DNA of 64,000 nucleotides from Mesorhabditis belari. Lineage: Eukaryota; Nematoda; Chromadorea; Rhabditida; Rhabditidae. Positions 45,688-56,400 of the stretch are shown here, piece by piece. The notes under the pieces are model-generated. The model did no database searches and was not told the DNA's origin. It worked only from the letters and a program-made list of their open reading frames with translations. A program made the position numbers and the translations under genes. The stretch is from positions 682,001 through 746,000 of the forward strand of contig CAUEEP010000924.1 in NCBI GenBank assembly GCA_958450365.1, written 5' to 3'. The first letter of the stretch is position 1. The number at the start of each line of letters is the position of its first letter.

Positions 45688-48600
45688 TTATGTAGATCTA
45701 AATGCTCTGGTGTTGATAAGTCTCATTCCTTTAGCCCAACCTTTTTTCATCTCAGGTGCTGGCTTGAAGCTCATATATTGTAAATCGCTAGAAGTGAACG
45801 GATCCCATTTAAGTGAAGCAGTTGATGGGTTGCTGAAATCAAAAATCGTTACACAATCGTTACACATTTTGGATTTGGATTGGCCAGCTCAACTCAGAAT
45901 AGCCAAAAAACGAACCCAGTTTTGATGAACTGAATCGCAAACTGTTGCATAATCGAAGCAACTTTGTCGTCGATTTGAGTGAAATTGTAATCCGATTGGA
46001 ATCCAAGAATATAAGGGTACTCAGTGCCATGGGTTGAGCCTGAAATTGGTTTCATAACACGTGATTAGTAATTTTCCTGGATTAGAATTTTATCTGATTG
46101 TCTGTGTTATGTCCGAAACGGACCAAGCGTCCTATTCCGAACAGGACCTCCGAAACGAAATGAAAATTTTTGTTCAGTTTCGGACGTCAGAAAATGAATG
46201 ACGTCCGGACGTCCAAAAATGAATGATGTCCAGACGTCAGAAACTGAATGACGTCCGAACATCAGAAACCGAATGAGGTCCGGACGTCAGAAACCGAATG
46301 AGGTCCGAACGTCAGAAACTGAATGACGTCCGGACATCAGAAACTGAATGACGTCCAGACGTCCAAAACTGACTGACGTCCGGATGTCGGAAACTGAATG
46401 ACGTCCGGACGTCCAAAACTGAATGGCGTCCGGATGCCAGAAACTGAACGACGTCCAAAACTGACTGACGTCCGGATGTCGGAAACCGAATGACGTCGGG
46501 ACGTCAGAAACTGAATGATGTCCAGACGTCCAAAAATGAATGGCGTCCGGACGTCAGAAACTGACTGACGTCCGGACGTCCAAAACTGAATGAACTTTTC
46601 AAATCCAAATTTTGCTTAAGTGCAAATGATTCAAAAGCAATAACCAGAGTTTGGCAAAATTACCCGGACAAGAAACTTGTTTGAATATTATTCGTCAACC
46701 ATTCCATAAAACTCCTATAGGCCATTTCTAGAAACTCTAAATTATCCTCAAAAAAAAAGTAGTCACACTTTTCTAGCCGTAATAATATTTTTTTTCTTGA
46801 TATTCCTTAATATTGTTTCTTCTCGAGTTTTCAGAAACCAAAAAAGCGCTGAAAGGGGGGAAATGAGGCTCCTTGCCAGGATGAATTTTACCCGATGCTT
46901 TGTGATTTGGAAGAAAAGCCGGCCAACGGGTTTCTTTCAGTAATTTCCCAAATGGTTAAGGATAGAATAAATTCCGATTACGGAGGAAATTATATGGTAA
47001 AGTTGACTGGCTGCAAGGCTACAACGAAGAACTCTTGTCCGGGTCATTTTGCCCGATCCTGTATTATTTCAATTGCTCAACATTGCTCTAGACAAACCTT
47101 GGCATGGGAAATTGACAGGCCATGCGTCTTCATTGTAGTAGTCAAGAACGAATGCCCATGTCGACGTTTTCACCTGAAAAGTGATAATATACAGAGAGGA
47201 AATGTTTATAGGATTCGGTTGTAAAGCTGTAGGCTCTAAGCTGTTTATAGGATTCGGTTGTAAAGATGTAAGCTGTAAGCTGTTTATAGGATTCGGTTGT
47301 AAAGATGTAAGCTGTAAGCTGTTTATAGGATTCGGTTGTAAAGCTGTAAGCTGTAAGCTGTTTATAGGATTGGGTTGTAAAGCTGTAAGCTGTTTATAGG
47401 ACTCGGTTGTAAAGCTGTAAGCTGTAAGCTATTTATAGGATTTGGTTGTAAAGCTGTAAGCTGTAAGCTGTAAGCTATAAGCTTATAGCATTCGGTTGTA
47501 AAGCTGTAAGCTGTAAGCTGTTTATAGGATTCGGTTGTAAAGCTGTATCATTTTGCTGCAATTTACACTTGAAAACTGACCGCAGATCTGGCAATTCCCT
47601 CTCTCACAAGCGGCACATTGAACGCAATGTCAGAGAAAAGCTGAAATGACGCTTTTTGCTTTAAAAACTCAATAATCTTTACTCATTTACCAATTCTAAA
47701 TCATAAATCAAATTACATCCGTAACTCAAACCTGATCGTACTGCTCGATCCAAAAATAGTGATCGTTTGGATCACTGTGATTTTGAGCGTAAAAATTGTA
47801 AATATCCTAAAAGCCTTTGTCAGAACTTTGAAAAACTTGGCCAACCAAAGCGGCTTCAATTCGACTTTGATTAAAGGTTGATCGTGTCACCCAATACGTG
47901 ATGAATTGCAGAAAAGTATCAGATGTCATCGAATTGTACTGATCCGGTGTCATTGATGGAGGCCAAGGTTCTTCCAGCACTGAAAATTGTCTGATAGGCT
48001 TAGAAGTTAGAAAGTTTAGAAGTTAGAAAACTTAGAAATTAGAAAGCTTAGAAGTTAAAAAGCTTAGAAATTAGAAAGCTTAAAAGTTAGAAAGCTTAGA
48101 AATTAGAAAGCTTAGAAGTTGGGAAGCTTAGAAATTAGAAAGCTTAGAAATTAGAAAGCTTAGAAATTAGAAAGCTTAGAAGTTAGAAAGCTTAAAAATT
48201 AGAAAGCTTGGAAGTTAGAAAGCTTAGAAGTTAGAAAGCTTAGAAGTTAGAAAGCTTAAAAAACTTTCTAGAAATCGAGAATTTCTAGTTTTCAATTGAA
48301 ATTGTTTTCAATTGAAATTAGATAAAATTATTACGAAACTCACAAAAAGCTCGCCCTTCTTTTTGCATGAGTCCAAGGATTGTGGGCTTTGGCGGGTAGA
48401 GTTTGATAGCTTGTTCGGGCTAAACAAAAGGAAAAGTGCAATCAAATCATTAACATTAATGTTCTTGAGCTTTTTCTTTACACAAATTACTTGTTCCGTG
48501 AAGAAATCCCCATCGATGAGTGGAGTAAGTGCAAGAAAACTCATGTCGTCTCCAATCACACAAGCTCCAGCAGCCGTGTGCAGTTCGTTGAGGGTTTTTC

Positions 48601-51600
48601 CTTTCAGGCAGCTTAAATTGAATAGCATTATTCTACTACAGGTTGATTGGGTTGATTCTGGCAATATTTTGCCAATTAAAAGACTTGATCTTTGCCTTAA
48701 ATCTTTGCCAAAGCTTTAAATTTGACACAAACTTGGCAATTTGACACAAAAAGCTAAGTAAATGGAACAAAAGTTCTAAAGAGTGTCATATTGTGCCATA
48801 AACTAGAGTATGAAATCATTAACATTAAAAGGTTCTCTGGATTTCTTTGGTCGTCTTGATTTGAGTTCTGGAAAAGGATGAGGGTAGGTAAAATCTTGAC
48901 CAGGCCAAGCCAACATATTAGCCAGTCTAGGCTAAGTACCATACTGTTAAACCATTAATCTGACAATACCGATGGGGTAATCTAGACTTTAGCTATGACT
49001 TTCTTTAATAGTATTTGACGCGCCACACTTTTAAGCCTAAATAGTACCGGTACGAGTACTTTACGAGTTCAAAGTGACACAAAACTTCGGAGCCACCTTG
49101 TTTTCCGATCAAATTCAGCTTTTAAGATAACAAAAAACTATCCAACGCTGAATATTCTTATAAAAGAGTTTGCAATTATAGCAAGTTTGTATTAAATTTA
49201 AGGCTTTGAAAGGAAAAATTCTCTGAAATTTCTAATTAAACGTAGTCACTCAACGAGGTTGGAAAATATTGGGAAAAAAGGAAAAAAATATAAAGAACCC
49301 CCCCACCCCCCCCCCCCCCTTTTAAATCCCCTTTAACCAACTATATTTTTTTTTATTTTTTTTTTTATTTTAAAAGCAATTCTATTTTTTAAACCCTTTC
49401 TAGATGAATAGCAAAATTTCAGGTTGATTGAAGGTGAAACGCAAAAATTCTAGCTCTAAAAAGTTGGCGAGTCGTAATCGGATTTCAAATTTTAACTTTT
49501 CTTTCAAAGAAAATAGGTCGGTATACTCGGTATAAGAAAATTCTGTTTTTGCGGAAAAATCTCTAGACCACGAATTCTAAACCGTCAAAGATTCTGTTGG
49601 ACCAAAACGGCTTCGACGGGGCCCGACGGGCGAACTTTGTCAGCCTGATAGTTAGCAACAAAAAGTAACCCCAGAGAAGGGAGATCAAGTGGGTTTTGGT
49701 GTAAAGGTTAGCACAATTGCCCAGTAAGCGAAAGATCGCGGGTTCAAGCCCGGGTGGTGCACGAGTTTTGGATCTGCCCTAGTTTGGATCTGCCTCTAAA
49801 GATTGGTTTGCGACCTGAAAAAATGGCTTTGCAACACCCATGACTACTAAATTTCCTAATAGAGCTAATGGCCTCATCGATGAATTTTAAAGTTTGCGAT
49901 TTAGAATGAAACGCTCATTCGACACCTCCGTAAAGATGGCTCGTCGACAACTCCATAAGCATGGCTCGTAAACAACTCCATAAACATGGCTGGCAATATA
50001 GAATCAGAATGAATGATTTTGTGTACGTTCTACCGTATGCTTTTTGTTGGCGCGTTCGAAAACGCGGCCCTTTCGTGTATTTAATAAGACTTTTGCAATA
50101 AATTTAATTTTGCCCTATTCGTTTAGCAGGCTTATGCCGATAAACCTAACCTTACGAGAATGTGCACAAAAGGGTATTTTGTGGGTTTGGAGGTTAGGTT
50201 ACCCTTTTCGAGTCACCTGAGAATCTCTTTTAGACTGATTTAATCGGTAAACTTGCCTCCAACCCCAAGAAAGCGCAATTGAATGGACTTTTTAAAAAGT
50301 GCAATCACAAAACTGTTTCTTATTAACTAACTGCACCTTTTAATATCTCCGCTCGTCGGGCAACCGAGCTTGTTGAGAGTGTCGGTGCTGAATTGGAGCA
50401 TTGTCGGGTTGCCTCTTCCCCAATCAGCAATCGGTGAGCCACTTTGCTCAAAACTTTGCGCGAAAAGGCCTTAAAAGAAAATTCTTACAAAGGAAACAGT
50501 TCTAGACTTGAACAACAAGAATTGAGGACTTGAAGAAACCTTGTGAATGCGGGGATAACGAGTGCAGTCCACTTGAAGCACCGCCGGCTGATTGACCCCA
50601 GACGGTTACCCTTTTCGAGTCACCTGAGATTCTCTGTTAGACTGATTTAATCGATAAACTTGCCTCCAAATCGTCCAATATTCTCCTGAATCCATTTCAG
50701 TGCCAGATTCTGGTCCCACATTCCCAAATTAGCGGGCAGAGCGGTGTTGTTGAGAGTGAGGAAGCCTGAGCGAGATGATTAAAAAATAGATCTATTCACA
50801 CTAGTATTCTGGCTCAAACAATACACAAGTACACGCCTAAGCCCTAAATTTAGGGAAGAAAGAAACTCATAGAGGGAAAAGGGATATATAGAGAAAAGAA
50901 CCAATAATCTAGTCAGCGGGATTGAACCCTTGACCAGGTCACGGGCGACGGCAATGTCGACTGGCTAAGAGCCCTGTATCTTATTCGAAAGTACAATACA
51001 GGGCTCTTAGCCCTGTATTGTAGCTCGACATTGCCGTCGCCTATGACAAAAATGCATGATGACCACTCACCAAAGAAACCGACTCGATACGCAATACTCA
51101 CAACGACAATCCCGTTTTGGCCGTAGATCTAAAAATGATGTATTGACCAATGATGTATTGATCAAAAAGGATCGACCGACTATGCTCCCATGTGGTCTGG
51201 TGGTTAGGATTCGTCGCTTTCAACCACGCGGCCCGGGTTCGATTCCCGGCATGGGAAGGGAATTTTTACTTTTTGCTTTCTTTTCTCTTTTTCGATAAAT
51301 AAAATAGTTCTGAATCTTCTGATTAATCACAAATCAGCAGAATTTCTAATGGTCACCAATGCGGCCCGGATCTCATCAGAGATCTCATCAGATCAGATAG
51401 CTAAAGTTTAAAAAAGTTACAAAAGGGTTGCGTCGATTTCTTTACTCCAATTCAAATCGGTTTAACAATTTTAAAACAATGATACTTTATTTTGCGAGAA
51501 AAATCTTCAATAAAGAAACCTCTCTAATCCTTTTGTTCTCCATTTGTGCCGTCCCTGTGCCCCACCCGCCTCCATGAATCCAGACAGCCACTGGCAAATT

Positions 51601-53540
51601 GGAGTTCTGAAAGAGACGTTTCGATTGATGAATCACTTAACAAGTAGACATGTTCCAGAGCTATGGTTTCGTTTTTACAAAATTGTAAATAAAGGAGAGG
51701 CTCATTACTTGTTGACTGATCTAATACTTTTATTGTAGTGCCATTGGGTCACCGAATGCTTTCTAGCAAACGACTTTTGTTTTCTAAAACGTGGATACAG
51801 ATCGTCCTGTCAGCATTACCGAGATGTTCATTTTGTCGTATCCACGGTTCAGAAAATACAATGTGTTTCTACGCTTTAGAAAACAAAAGCCGTTTGCTAA
51901 AATGCATTTGGCGACCCAATGGCACTACAATCAAGTATTAGATCAGTCAATAAGTAATGAGCCTCTCCATTATTTACAATTTTGCAAAAACGAAACCATA
52001 GCTCTTTCTGATATTTTAATATGATAATTATGAAAGGTTTGACCATAATTGAGCATAATTTTATCTAGATCTGATGATTATTAAAGAAAGTAACATTATT
52101 GTACAAAGAATGAACTTGATCTGATGGCTGAACTTTGAGAAAGAGCTTTTTCAAAATCTTTAGTCGAAATTGTCTTTTGGTTTTGGAAATTGTGATAGAA
52201 AGAAGCATTTTTCGATTATTAAAAAACCCAAAAATCTAATTTAAATGAAACTTTCTAAGATAATAGACAAAAGTTCATTCTAATTCCTCCAACAATTTTG
52301 ATATTTCATTGTTTATTTTGAGAGAAATAAGAAATAAAACTTTATTTTAAAGGAGATTTTGAAAAAATTAAAATCAAGTTATTACTCTTTTAAAGATTCC
52401 TCAAGGCCCAACCATCAGATCTAGATAAAATTATGCTCAATTATGGTCAAACCTTTCATAATTATCATACTAAAATATCAGAAAGATCTATGGTTTTAGG
52501 TTTTAGCAAAATCCTCAAAAGCGACTAAAGTTTAGCCGCCGAAGTCAATTTGTAAATAATGAGGCTCATTACTTATTCCATTGATCTAATACTTAAATGT
52601 AGTGCTCAATTCGGGTCAAAATCTTATAGTAGCGGGATGTTTAGCGATATATAAATATAAATTTTGGCTGTAAATTAGGAGAGGCTCATTACTTATTGAT
52701 TGATCTAATAAAACAGATTTTAAACTATCAAATGAAATCGAGAAATCCTTGTTAAATTGGGTTTTGTGAATTTTACTACGAACGTTCAAAGATGGTGTCC
52801 AAATGTTGAGATAGAGACAATCTTCAGACGATGGACCCTCAGCCCTGAAGTGAATGTGATTAGAGGAAGATCTAGATGATAAACCAGTCCAAATTGCATG
52901 GGACACAATCAAGGGCATAAGTAGAGGCATTCAGTGGGGTTGTCCAAGGCGTTGGTGGTTTAGGTCTCTGAAAAAAGGTATTATATTTGCTACATTGTAG
53001 ATTTTCTACATTCTTGAATAGATGAGATCAAGCTTTGAATTTTGTACTGAATTTCAGGACCGAAGTTCAGGACTGGACTTCAAGTGCTTGAGCTTAGAAG
53101 GGGGGGATTTGGTGGAGGAGGGGGAGGGGGGGGGGGGGGGGGGGGTGGAGAAAAGGGAGTTTTTTTTGGGGGGGGGGGGAAGGGAAGGGGGGAGGAAGGG
53201 GCAGGGGAGGGGGGGGGGGGGGGGGGGGGAGGGGGGATGGGGGGGGCGGGGGGGGGAGGGGGGGAGGGGGGGGGGGGGGGGGGGGGGGGGCAGGACTGAA
53301 CTTCAGCATTGTAATTTCCCATTTACCAAGTCTTTAAAATCAATATTCTACCTCAAATCGTAAATTCCCGAGTGGCGGTGCGGCGAAGGGGACTCCGATA
53401 AATTCGGAGACGACAGCTCCACTCGGAGTTGGATACGATGCGCCAATGACAGGCCCATATTTTGTTATTACTAACGGGTTTTGAGCAAGCACCGAGGAAA
53501 ATAAAACAGCGAATACGGAAAAATAGAGCCGTATCAACAT
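45688..53540 (-). CDS. Secreted carboxylesterase (COesterase family), 16 exons
   Basis: Exons 53540-53352, 52967-52885, 52844-52784, 51606-51520, 51128-51071, 50765-50664, 50623-50540, 50469-50337, 48611-48491, 48419-48344, 47979-47846, 47806-47732, 47640-47581, 47173-47098, 46039-45916 and 45832-45688 join in phase to 1608 nt: 535 residues plus TAA, normal for the family. It hydrolyses carboxylic esters, probably after secretion. Signal peptide MLIRLYFSVFAVLFSSVLA; then ITKYGPVIGA and FIGVPFAAPPLGNLRF; SEDCLYLNIW; oxyanion hole HGGG (122-125); nucleophile Ser205 in GQSAGG; Glu327 in GLMQKEG; His450 in THGTEYPY. The spacing is that of the cholinesterase/carboxylesterase fold. Intron 6 (50663-50624) begins GCAAGT: a GC-AG intron gives FGGDSKRVTVWG, whereas any GT donor nearby breaks the frame. 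The tail has no GPI or membrane anchor. Many introns are 39-41 nt; the long ones are filled with satellites, foldbacks and a tRNA gene. Confidence 0.9.
46143..46592. repeat. 25-bp satellite with internal palindrome
   Basis: About 17-18 copies of GACGTCAGAAACTGAATGAC-type units with CGTCCG. Many carry the perfect palindrome GACGTCCGGACGTC. It lies in the carboxylesterase intron between 47098 and 46039. Confidence 0.95.
47196..47545. repeat. ~39-bp tandem repeat
   Basis: About nine copies built from TTTATAGGATTCGGTTGTAA and AGCTGTAAGCTGTAAGCTG, with variable numbers of the inner AGCTGTA unit. It lies in the intron between carboxylesterase exons 47581 and 47173. Confidence 0.95.
48000..48262. 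repeat. 16-bp tandem repeat AAAGCTTAGAAATTAG
   Basis: About 16 copies, alternating GAAATTAG and GAAGTTAG, in the intron between carboxylesterase exons 48344 and 47979. Confidence 0.95.
48620..49680. other. Carboxylesterase intron 8, left part
   Basis: No coding content. 49290-49370 has long C and T runs (CCCCCCCACCCCCC) of the same character as the suspected artefact islands elsewhere. Confidence 0.5.
49685..49790 (+). repeat. tRNA-derived SINE, copy 1
   Basis: GGAGATCAAGTGGGTTTTGG, A-box TGGTGTAAAGGTTAGCA, B-box GGGTTCAAGCCC, then a shared tail TTTTGGATCTGCCCTAGTTT. The head, both boxes and the tail are also present in the copy at 62505-62600, while the tRNA stems are not intact. Confidence 0.65.
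50920..51050 (-). pseudogene. tRNA-like sequence beside an inverted duplicate
   Basis: On the minus strand CTTAGCCAGTCGACATTGCC and AAGGGTTCAATCCC have A- and B-box spacing. The 5' part (GCTCGACATTGCCGTCGCC, CAATACAGGGCTCTTAG) is repeated in inverse orientation at 51000-51045, making a hairpin. Confidence 0.5.
51186..51257 (+). tRNA. tRNA-Glu (TTC)
   Basis: 72 nt. The acceptor arms TCCCATG and CATGGGA pair fully, with A as discriminator. The D arm has GGTCTGGTGGTTAGGAT, the T arm GCCCGGGTTCGATTCCCGGC is perfect, and the anticodon loop CTTTCAA gives TTC. The anticodon stem CGTCG/CCACG has one C-C mismatch, which is unusual for tRNA-Glu. T-rich tracts follow at 51262. It lies on the opposite strand within the carboxylesterase intron between exons 51520 and 51128. 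It is the only intact tRNA in the window. Confidence 0.88.
51657..52005. repeat. 349-bp foldback
   Basis: The left arm begins AGAGCTATGGTTTCGTTTTT and the right arm ends AAAAACGAAACCATAGCTCT. Both contain GGAGAGGCTCATTACTT, GACTGATCTAATACTT and TAGTGCCATTGGGTC. Arms are about 150 bp with few mismatches. Confidence 0.9.
52001..52690. repeat. Further inverted copies of the same repeat
   Basis: 52001-52080 (TTTCTGATATTTTAATATGA, AGGTTTGACCATAATTG) is inverted at 52410-52492. GAGGCTCATTACTTATT with TGATCTAATA recurs at 52558 and 52680. The whole block 51657-52690 is alternating inverted copies inside one carboxylesterase intron. Confidence 0.8.
53090..53290. other. G-homopolymer island, probable assembly artefact
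   Basis: Runs of up to 20 or more G with scattered A or T. TTCAGGACTGGACTTCA before it and CAGGACTGAACTTCAGCA after it are near-duplicates. It lies in carboxylesterase intron 1, so it does not affect the protein. Confidence 0.55.
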
Positions 53541-53902
53541 ATTCTGCTCTTTCTCGGACTTTACCGCGTACTTTTCAGCCAGAAATCAATGGCTATTTAT
53601 TTGGCTATTTCAAAGATGTGATAAGGCTCGAAAAGAAACGAATTATCGAGCCAAAGCTCATCAAAATTAAAAAGAAAAACTGAATGACTTGATAAGATGA
53701 ATCTATTAAGAGAGTGATTCACGAAAAAATGGCAAATTTGCAGATTTAAAGCTGATAGTGGACCAACGATGGATAGCGGTGATTCGCTTGGCATCAAAAG
53801 AGGCTATAGAAATTTTAATTCTGCCTAAAACACGTCATTTTTAGGCAAAAACTTGAATATGGTGATTTATTTGAGCTCAAGTGCTGATTTGGTTCAAAGA
53901 GT

Positions 53903-54529
53903 CTAGTTGAAGCCCAAAAAATCCTTTAGATCGCTTGGATTTTGATGACATTCTCCTCTTTGCACATCCAATCGGCATTTTGAAGCTGCCGACACTTTTC
54001 GCCATCCCGAAAATAACCGTACTTTTTTGCGTCGCATGGCTAAAATGCATTATGATATTGAATTGAAAGTACTGGTATTGAAAGTTTGACTTCACAGAGC
54101 AACTCTTTTCTTACCGGGAGACAACCTTTGAGTTCCAGGAGAATCTTTCCAACATTTCGATCCAAGAGAATCTTCCCAACACTTCGATCCAGGAAAATCT
54201 TCCCAACATTTCGATCCAGGAGAATCTTCCCAACACTTCGATCCAGGAGAATCCTCCCAACATTTCGATCCAGGAGAATCTTCCCAACATTTCGATCCAA
54301 GAGAATCTTCCCAACATTTCGATCCAGGAGAATCTTCCCAACATTTCGATCCAGGAGAATCTTCCCAACCATTCGATCCAGGAGAATCTTCCCAACACTT
54401 CGATCCAGGAGAATCTTCCCAACATTTCGATCCAGAAGAATCTTCCCAACATTTCCATTCATGTCGATCATCTTCACAGTGACAAGTTATATCCGGAGTT
54501 GTCTCAAAACTCTCAAACTCTTTTCCATC
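53903..54529 (-). CDS. Secreted-type protein with twelve KCWEDSPGS repeats (partial)
   Basis: The main exon, 54529-54115, lies between a TTTTTCAG acceptor and a GTAAG donor. In the frame opened by the acceptor it reads DGKEFESFETTPDITCHCED then DRHEWKCWEDSSGS, followed by twelve 9-residue units of consensus KCWEDSPGS (variants NGWEDSPGS, KCWEDFPGS, KCWKDSPGT), ending QRLSP. This frame has no ATG, so start-codon-based ORF finding misses it. The next exon (54039-53903, after CATTTTAG) joins in phase 1 as SAASKCRLDVQRGECHQNP and stops at TAG; that block recalls the GxCxxNP part of ShK domains, but only weakly, and other frames of this exon (CDAKKYGYFRDGEKCRQLQ) are also Cys-rich. Upstream exons are not found. 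The family is unknown to me. Confidence 0.5.
54145..54455. repeat. 27-bp tandem repeat
   Basis: About 11.5 copies of GATCCAGGAGAATCTTCCCA + ACATTTC. The period is a multiple of three, so all frames remain open; the minus-strand frame giving KCWEDSPGS is the one that fits the flanking splice sites. Confidence 0.97.
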
Positions 54530-54692
54530 CTGAAAAATCCAAACATTTCCCTCTTTGGTAAATCAAAACATGCTACAAAAAGAATGGTTACGAAAATTTT
54601 TACTTTCGGGTTGTTGAAGTTGAAAATGATACACTTTTTCAATCAAAAATCTCAAAATGTAAACAACTCGGACTTCATCGCAGAAGAAGTTT

Positions 54693-55105
54693 ATGCTCTT
54701 GGTTTTCTGGGATCTGGAAGGAGTGAAGCTGAAGGTTATCGCTTTGTTGGATGCCTTAAATAAAGACCCTTCACGTGAATTGACAGAGAAGCTTGGAGTT
54801 TTTCATAAGGCGATGACCAATCATCTCCATGCTCTTGGCTATTATTCAAAATTAGGGCCTTGGGCTCCCCATACCGAGGCCGAGAGATTGAACCGAATTT
54901 CTATCAGTGCAGCCATTCTCTCCAGATATGAGCTCCAGATAGTGCAGCTCATCTCTCCAGATATGAGCGATATTCTTTTTGCCACATATGTCACAGGCGA
55001 TGAAAAATCGGTACTTGTTGTGAAATTTTGGAGGAAACGTCAATTGGTGGTTGGGGTTGGTTGGGAGCAACACCCGACCCGACCCTAAGCCCAATTTGGA
55101 ACAAC
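54693..55105 (+). pseudogene. mariner transposase fragment
   Basis: A 131-codon plus-strand frame reads VIALLDALNKDPSRELTEKL, MTNHLHALGYYSKLGPWAPH and YVTGDEKSVLVVKFWRKRQ. These are the second helix-turn-helix, the conserved WVPHEL-like block (here WAPHTE) and the first catalytic block (GDEKW, here GDEKS) of a mariner transposase. The C-terminal catalytic half is absent. It is from a different mariner lineage than the copy at 29471. Confidence 0.8.
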
Positions 55106-55109
55106 TTCC

Positions 55110-55770
55110 CGAATAGGACCTCTACGAACATCAGATTCGCACAATAAACGCTTTGCTGTTTTAAATGCGCCTAGTCATTGTGTTAACGAATGATTCGTTA
55201 GCGGCTGAATTTCGTAAACGACTACGACATATCGATTTTTAGGACTAAGCTAAAAAACAAAAAAAAAATCGACTTTTCTCAATCGAATCACATCATCTAT
55301 CTCCTTTTTAACTTTTGAAGCATCCTGGCAATGCCTTCTTTATTCTGCCTTCGGCCTTCTTTACCTGCCATGCCACCCTGGCATGGTTTATTTTAATCTG
55401 GCATTGGTAATTTGATATTTTAAACCCTCAGCCTGAGGTTTTAAAATCAAAATTAGTAGTCCTTTCATTTTTTGATCAATTCTCGACTTTCAATCTCGTC
55501 ATCCTTCTGGATTTATTTGTGCTCTTCCCAAACTAATCTAGGAATTTTCTTTTCAATTTTCGTCTTTTACGTTGTCTGACCTCAAAGCATTTGATTTAGC
55601 GACTCCAATGTACAAAAAAATTTCATTTCAAGTTTCTCCATAAGAAAATATCCCCCAAATCCAACCAAAGAAATGCACCTGTCTCTGCTCGCTTGTGATT
55701 CTCCTTTGCTCTCCAAGAGCTCAAAGTTATTTTTGAGCTATTTGGTCTCAACGTTGATATCACAGTCAAA
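55110..55770. other. Intergenic, no gene seen
   Basis: Small duplication around TGCCTTCTTT/TGCCATGCCACCCTGGCATG near 55330-55400. No coding content. Confidence 0.45.
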
Positions 55771-56400
55771 ATTCCAATGGACATCATCTTCGCTGGTGGA
55801 AATCTGCCCTTCGAGGACAATCTCTTCATCTTTCTCCATCACATTGTCGAGATTCCCGGTCTTTTATTGAGTCTATTCGTCATCTTCATGATTCTATTCT
55901 ACACACCGAAATGGCTAAAATCCTATTCGCTTCTGATCGCTAATGTAACGTTGACCGATCTGATCGCTTGTTGTGCCAATTTGTTCGTTATGCAACGGTA
56001 AGCAATGAGATGAGTTTATATCTGTTCGGGTTTGCCCAAAAATTGCGATGCTCCGGCGGTGAAAAAACCAACCAGCAGAAAAGTACCGTAAATGCTGTAT
56101 TAGAGCGACCCTCTCAAAGAGAGCGACCCCCTTCTTCCATAAATTTTTTTATTTTTCATTTTGTGGAAGGTATTATTTTTAAAGTTCTAGTCGGATCTAC
56201 TGCTTTTTTTAGTAAATTGCCACTGCTTTATTTTAGTAAATTGCCATCAATGCAAAAAATTTGATTTGTATTGTATCGAAAGCTTTTTGTGCTTTAGCTT
56301 AGGTGCATAGCTTTTTGTTATCAAGACATACTTTAGACATAAACTTTTTTGAAAAGGAAAGCTTTCGAGTAAACGGAGAACTGCAAAAGAAAAACAGCTA

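Noticed and set aside
45662..45925. 87-codon plus-strand ORF
   Set aside because: It is the antisense of the last carboxylesterase exon.
46895..47224. 109-codon plus-strand ORF
   Set aside because: It overlaps antisense to carboxylesterase exon 47173-47098, which is needed for the frame; there is no independent support.
47800..47860. Premature stop in the carboxylesterase (reading through GGCTTTTAGGAT)
   Set aside because: The TAG is the acceptor of a 39-nt intron (47845-47807); removing it restores the frame as RIEAALDIYNFYAQ.
53022..53363. Gly- and Pro-rich ORFs
   Set aside because: They are translations of a G-homopolymer island that is probably artefactual.
54086..54763. Plus-strand ORF of RRIFPTFRS repeats and minus-strand LLDRNVGKI repeats
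   Set aside because: Alternative frames of the 27-bp array; only the minus-strand KCWEDSPGS frame continues through a splice acceptor into non-repeat Cys-rich sequence.
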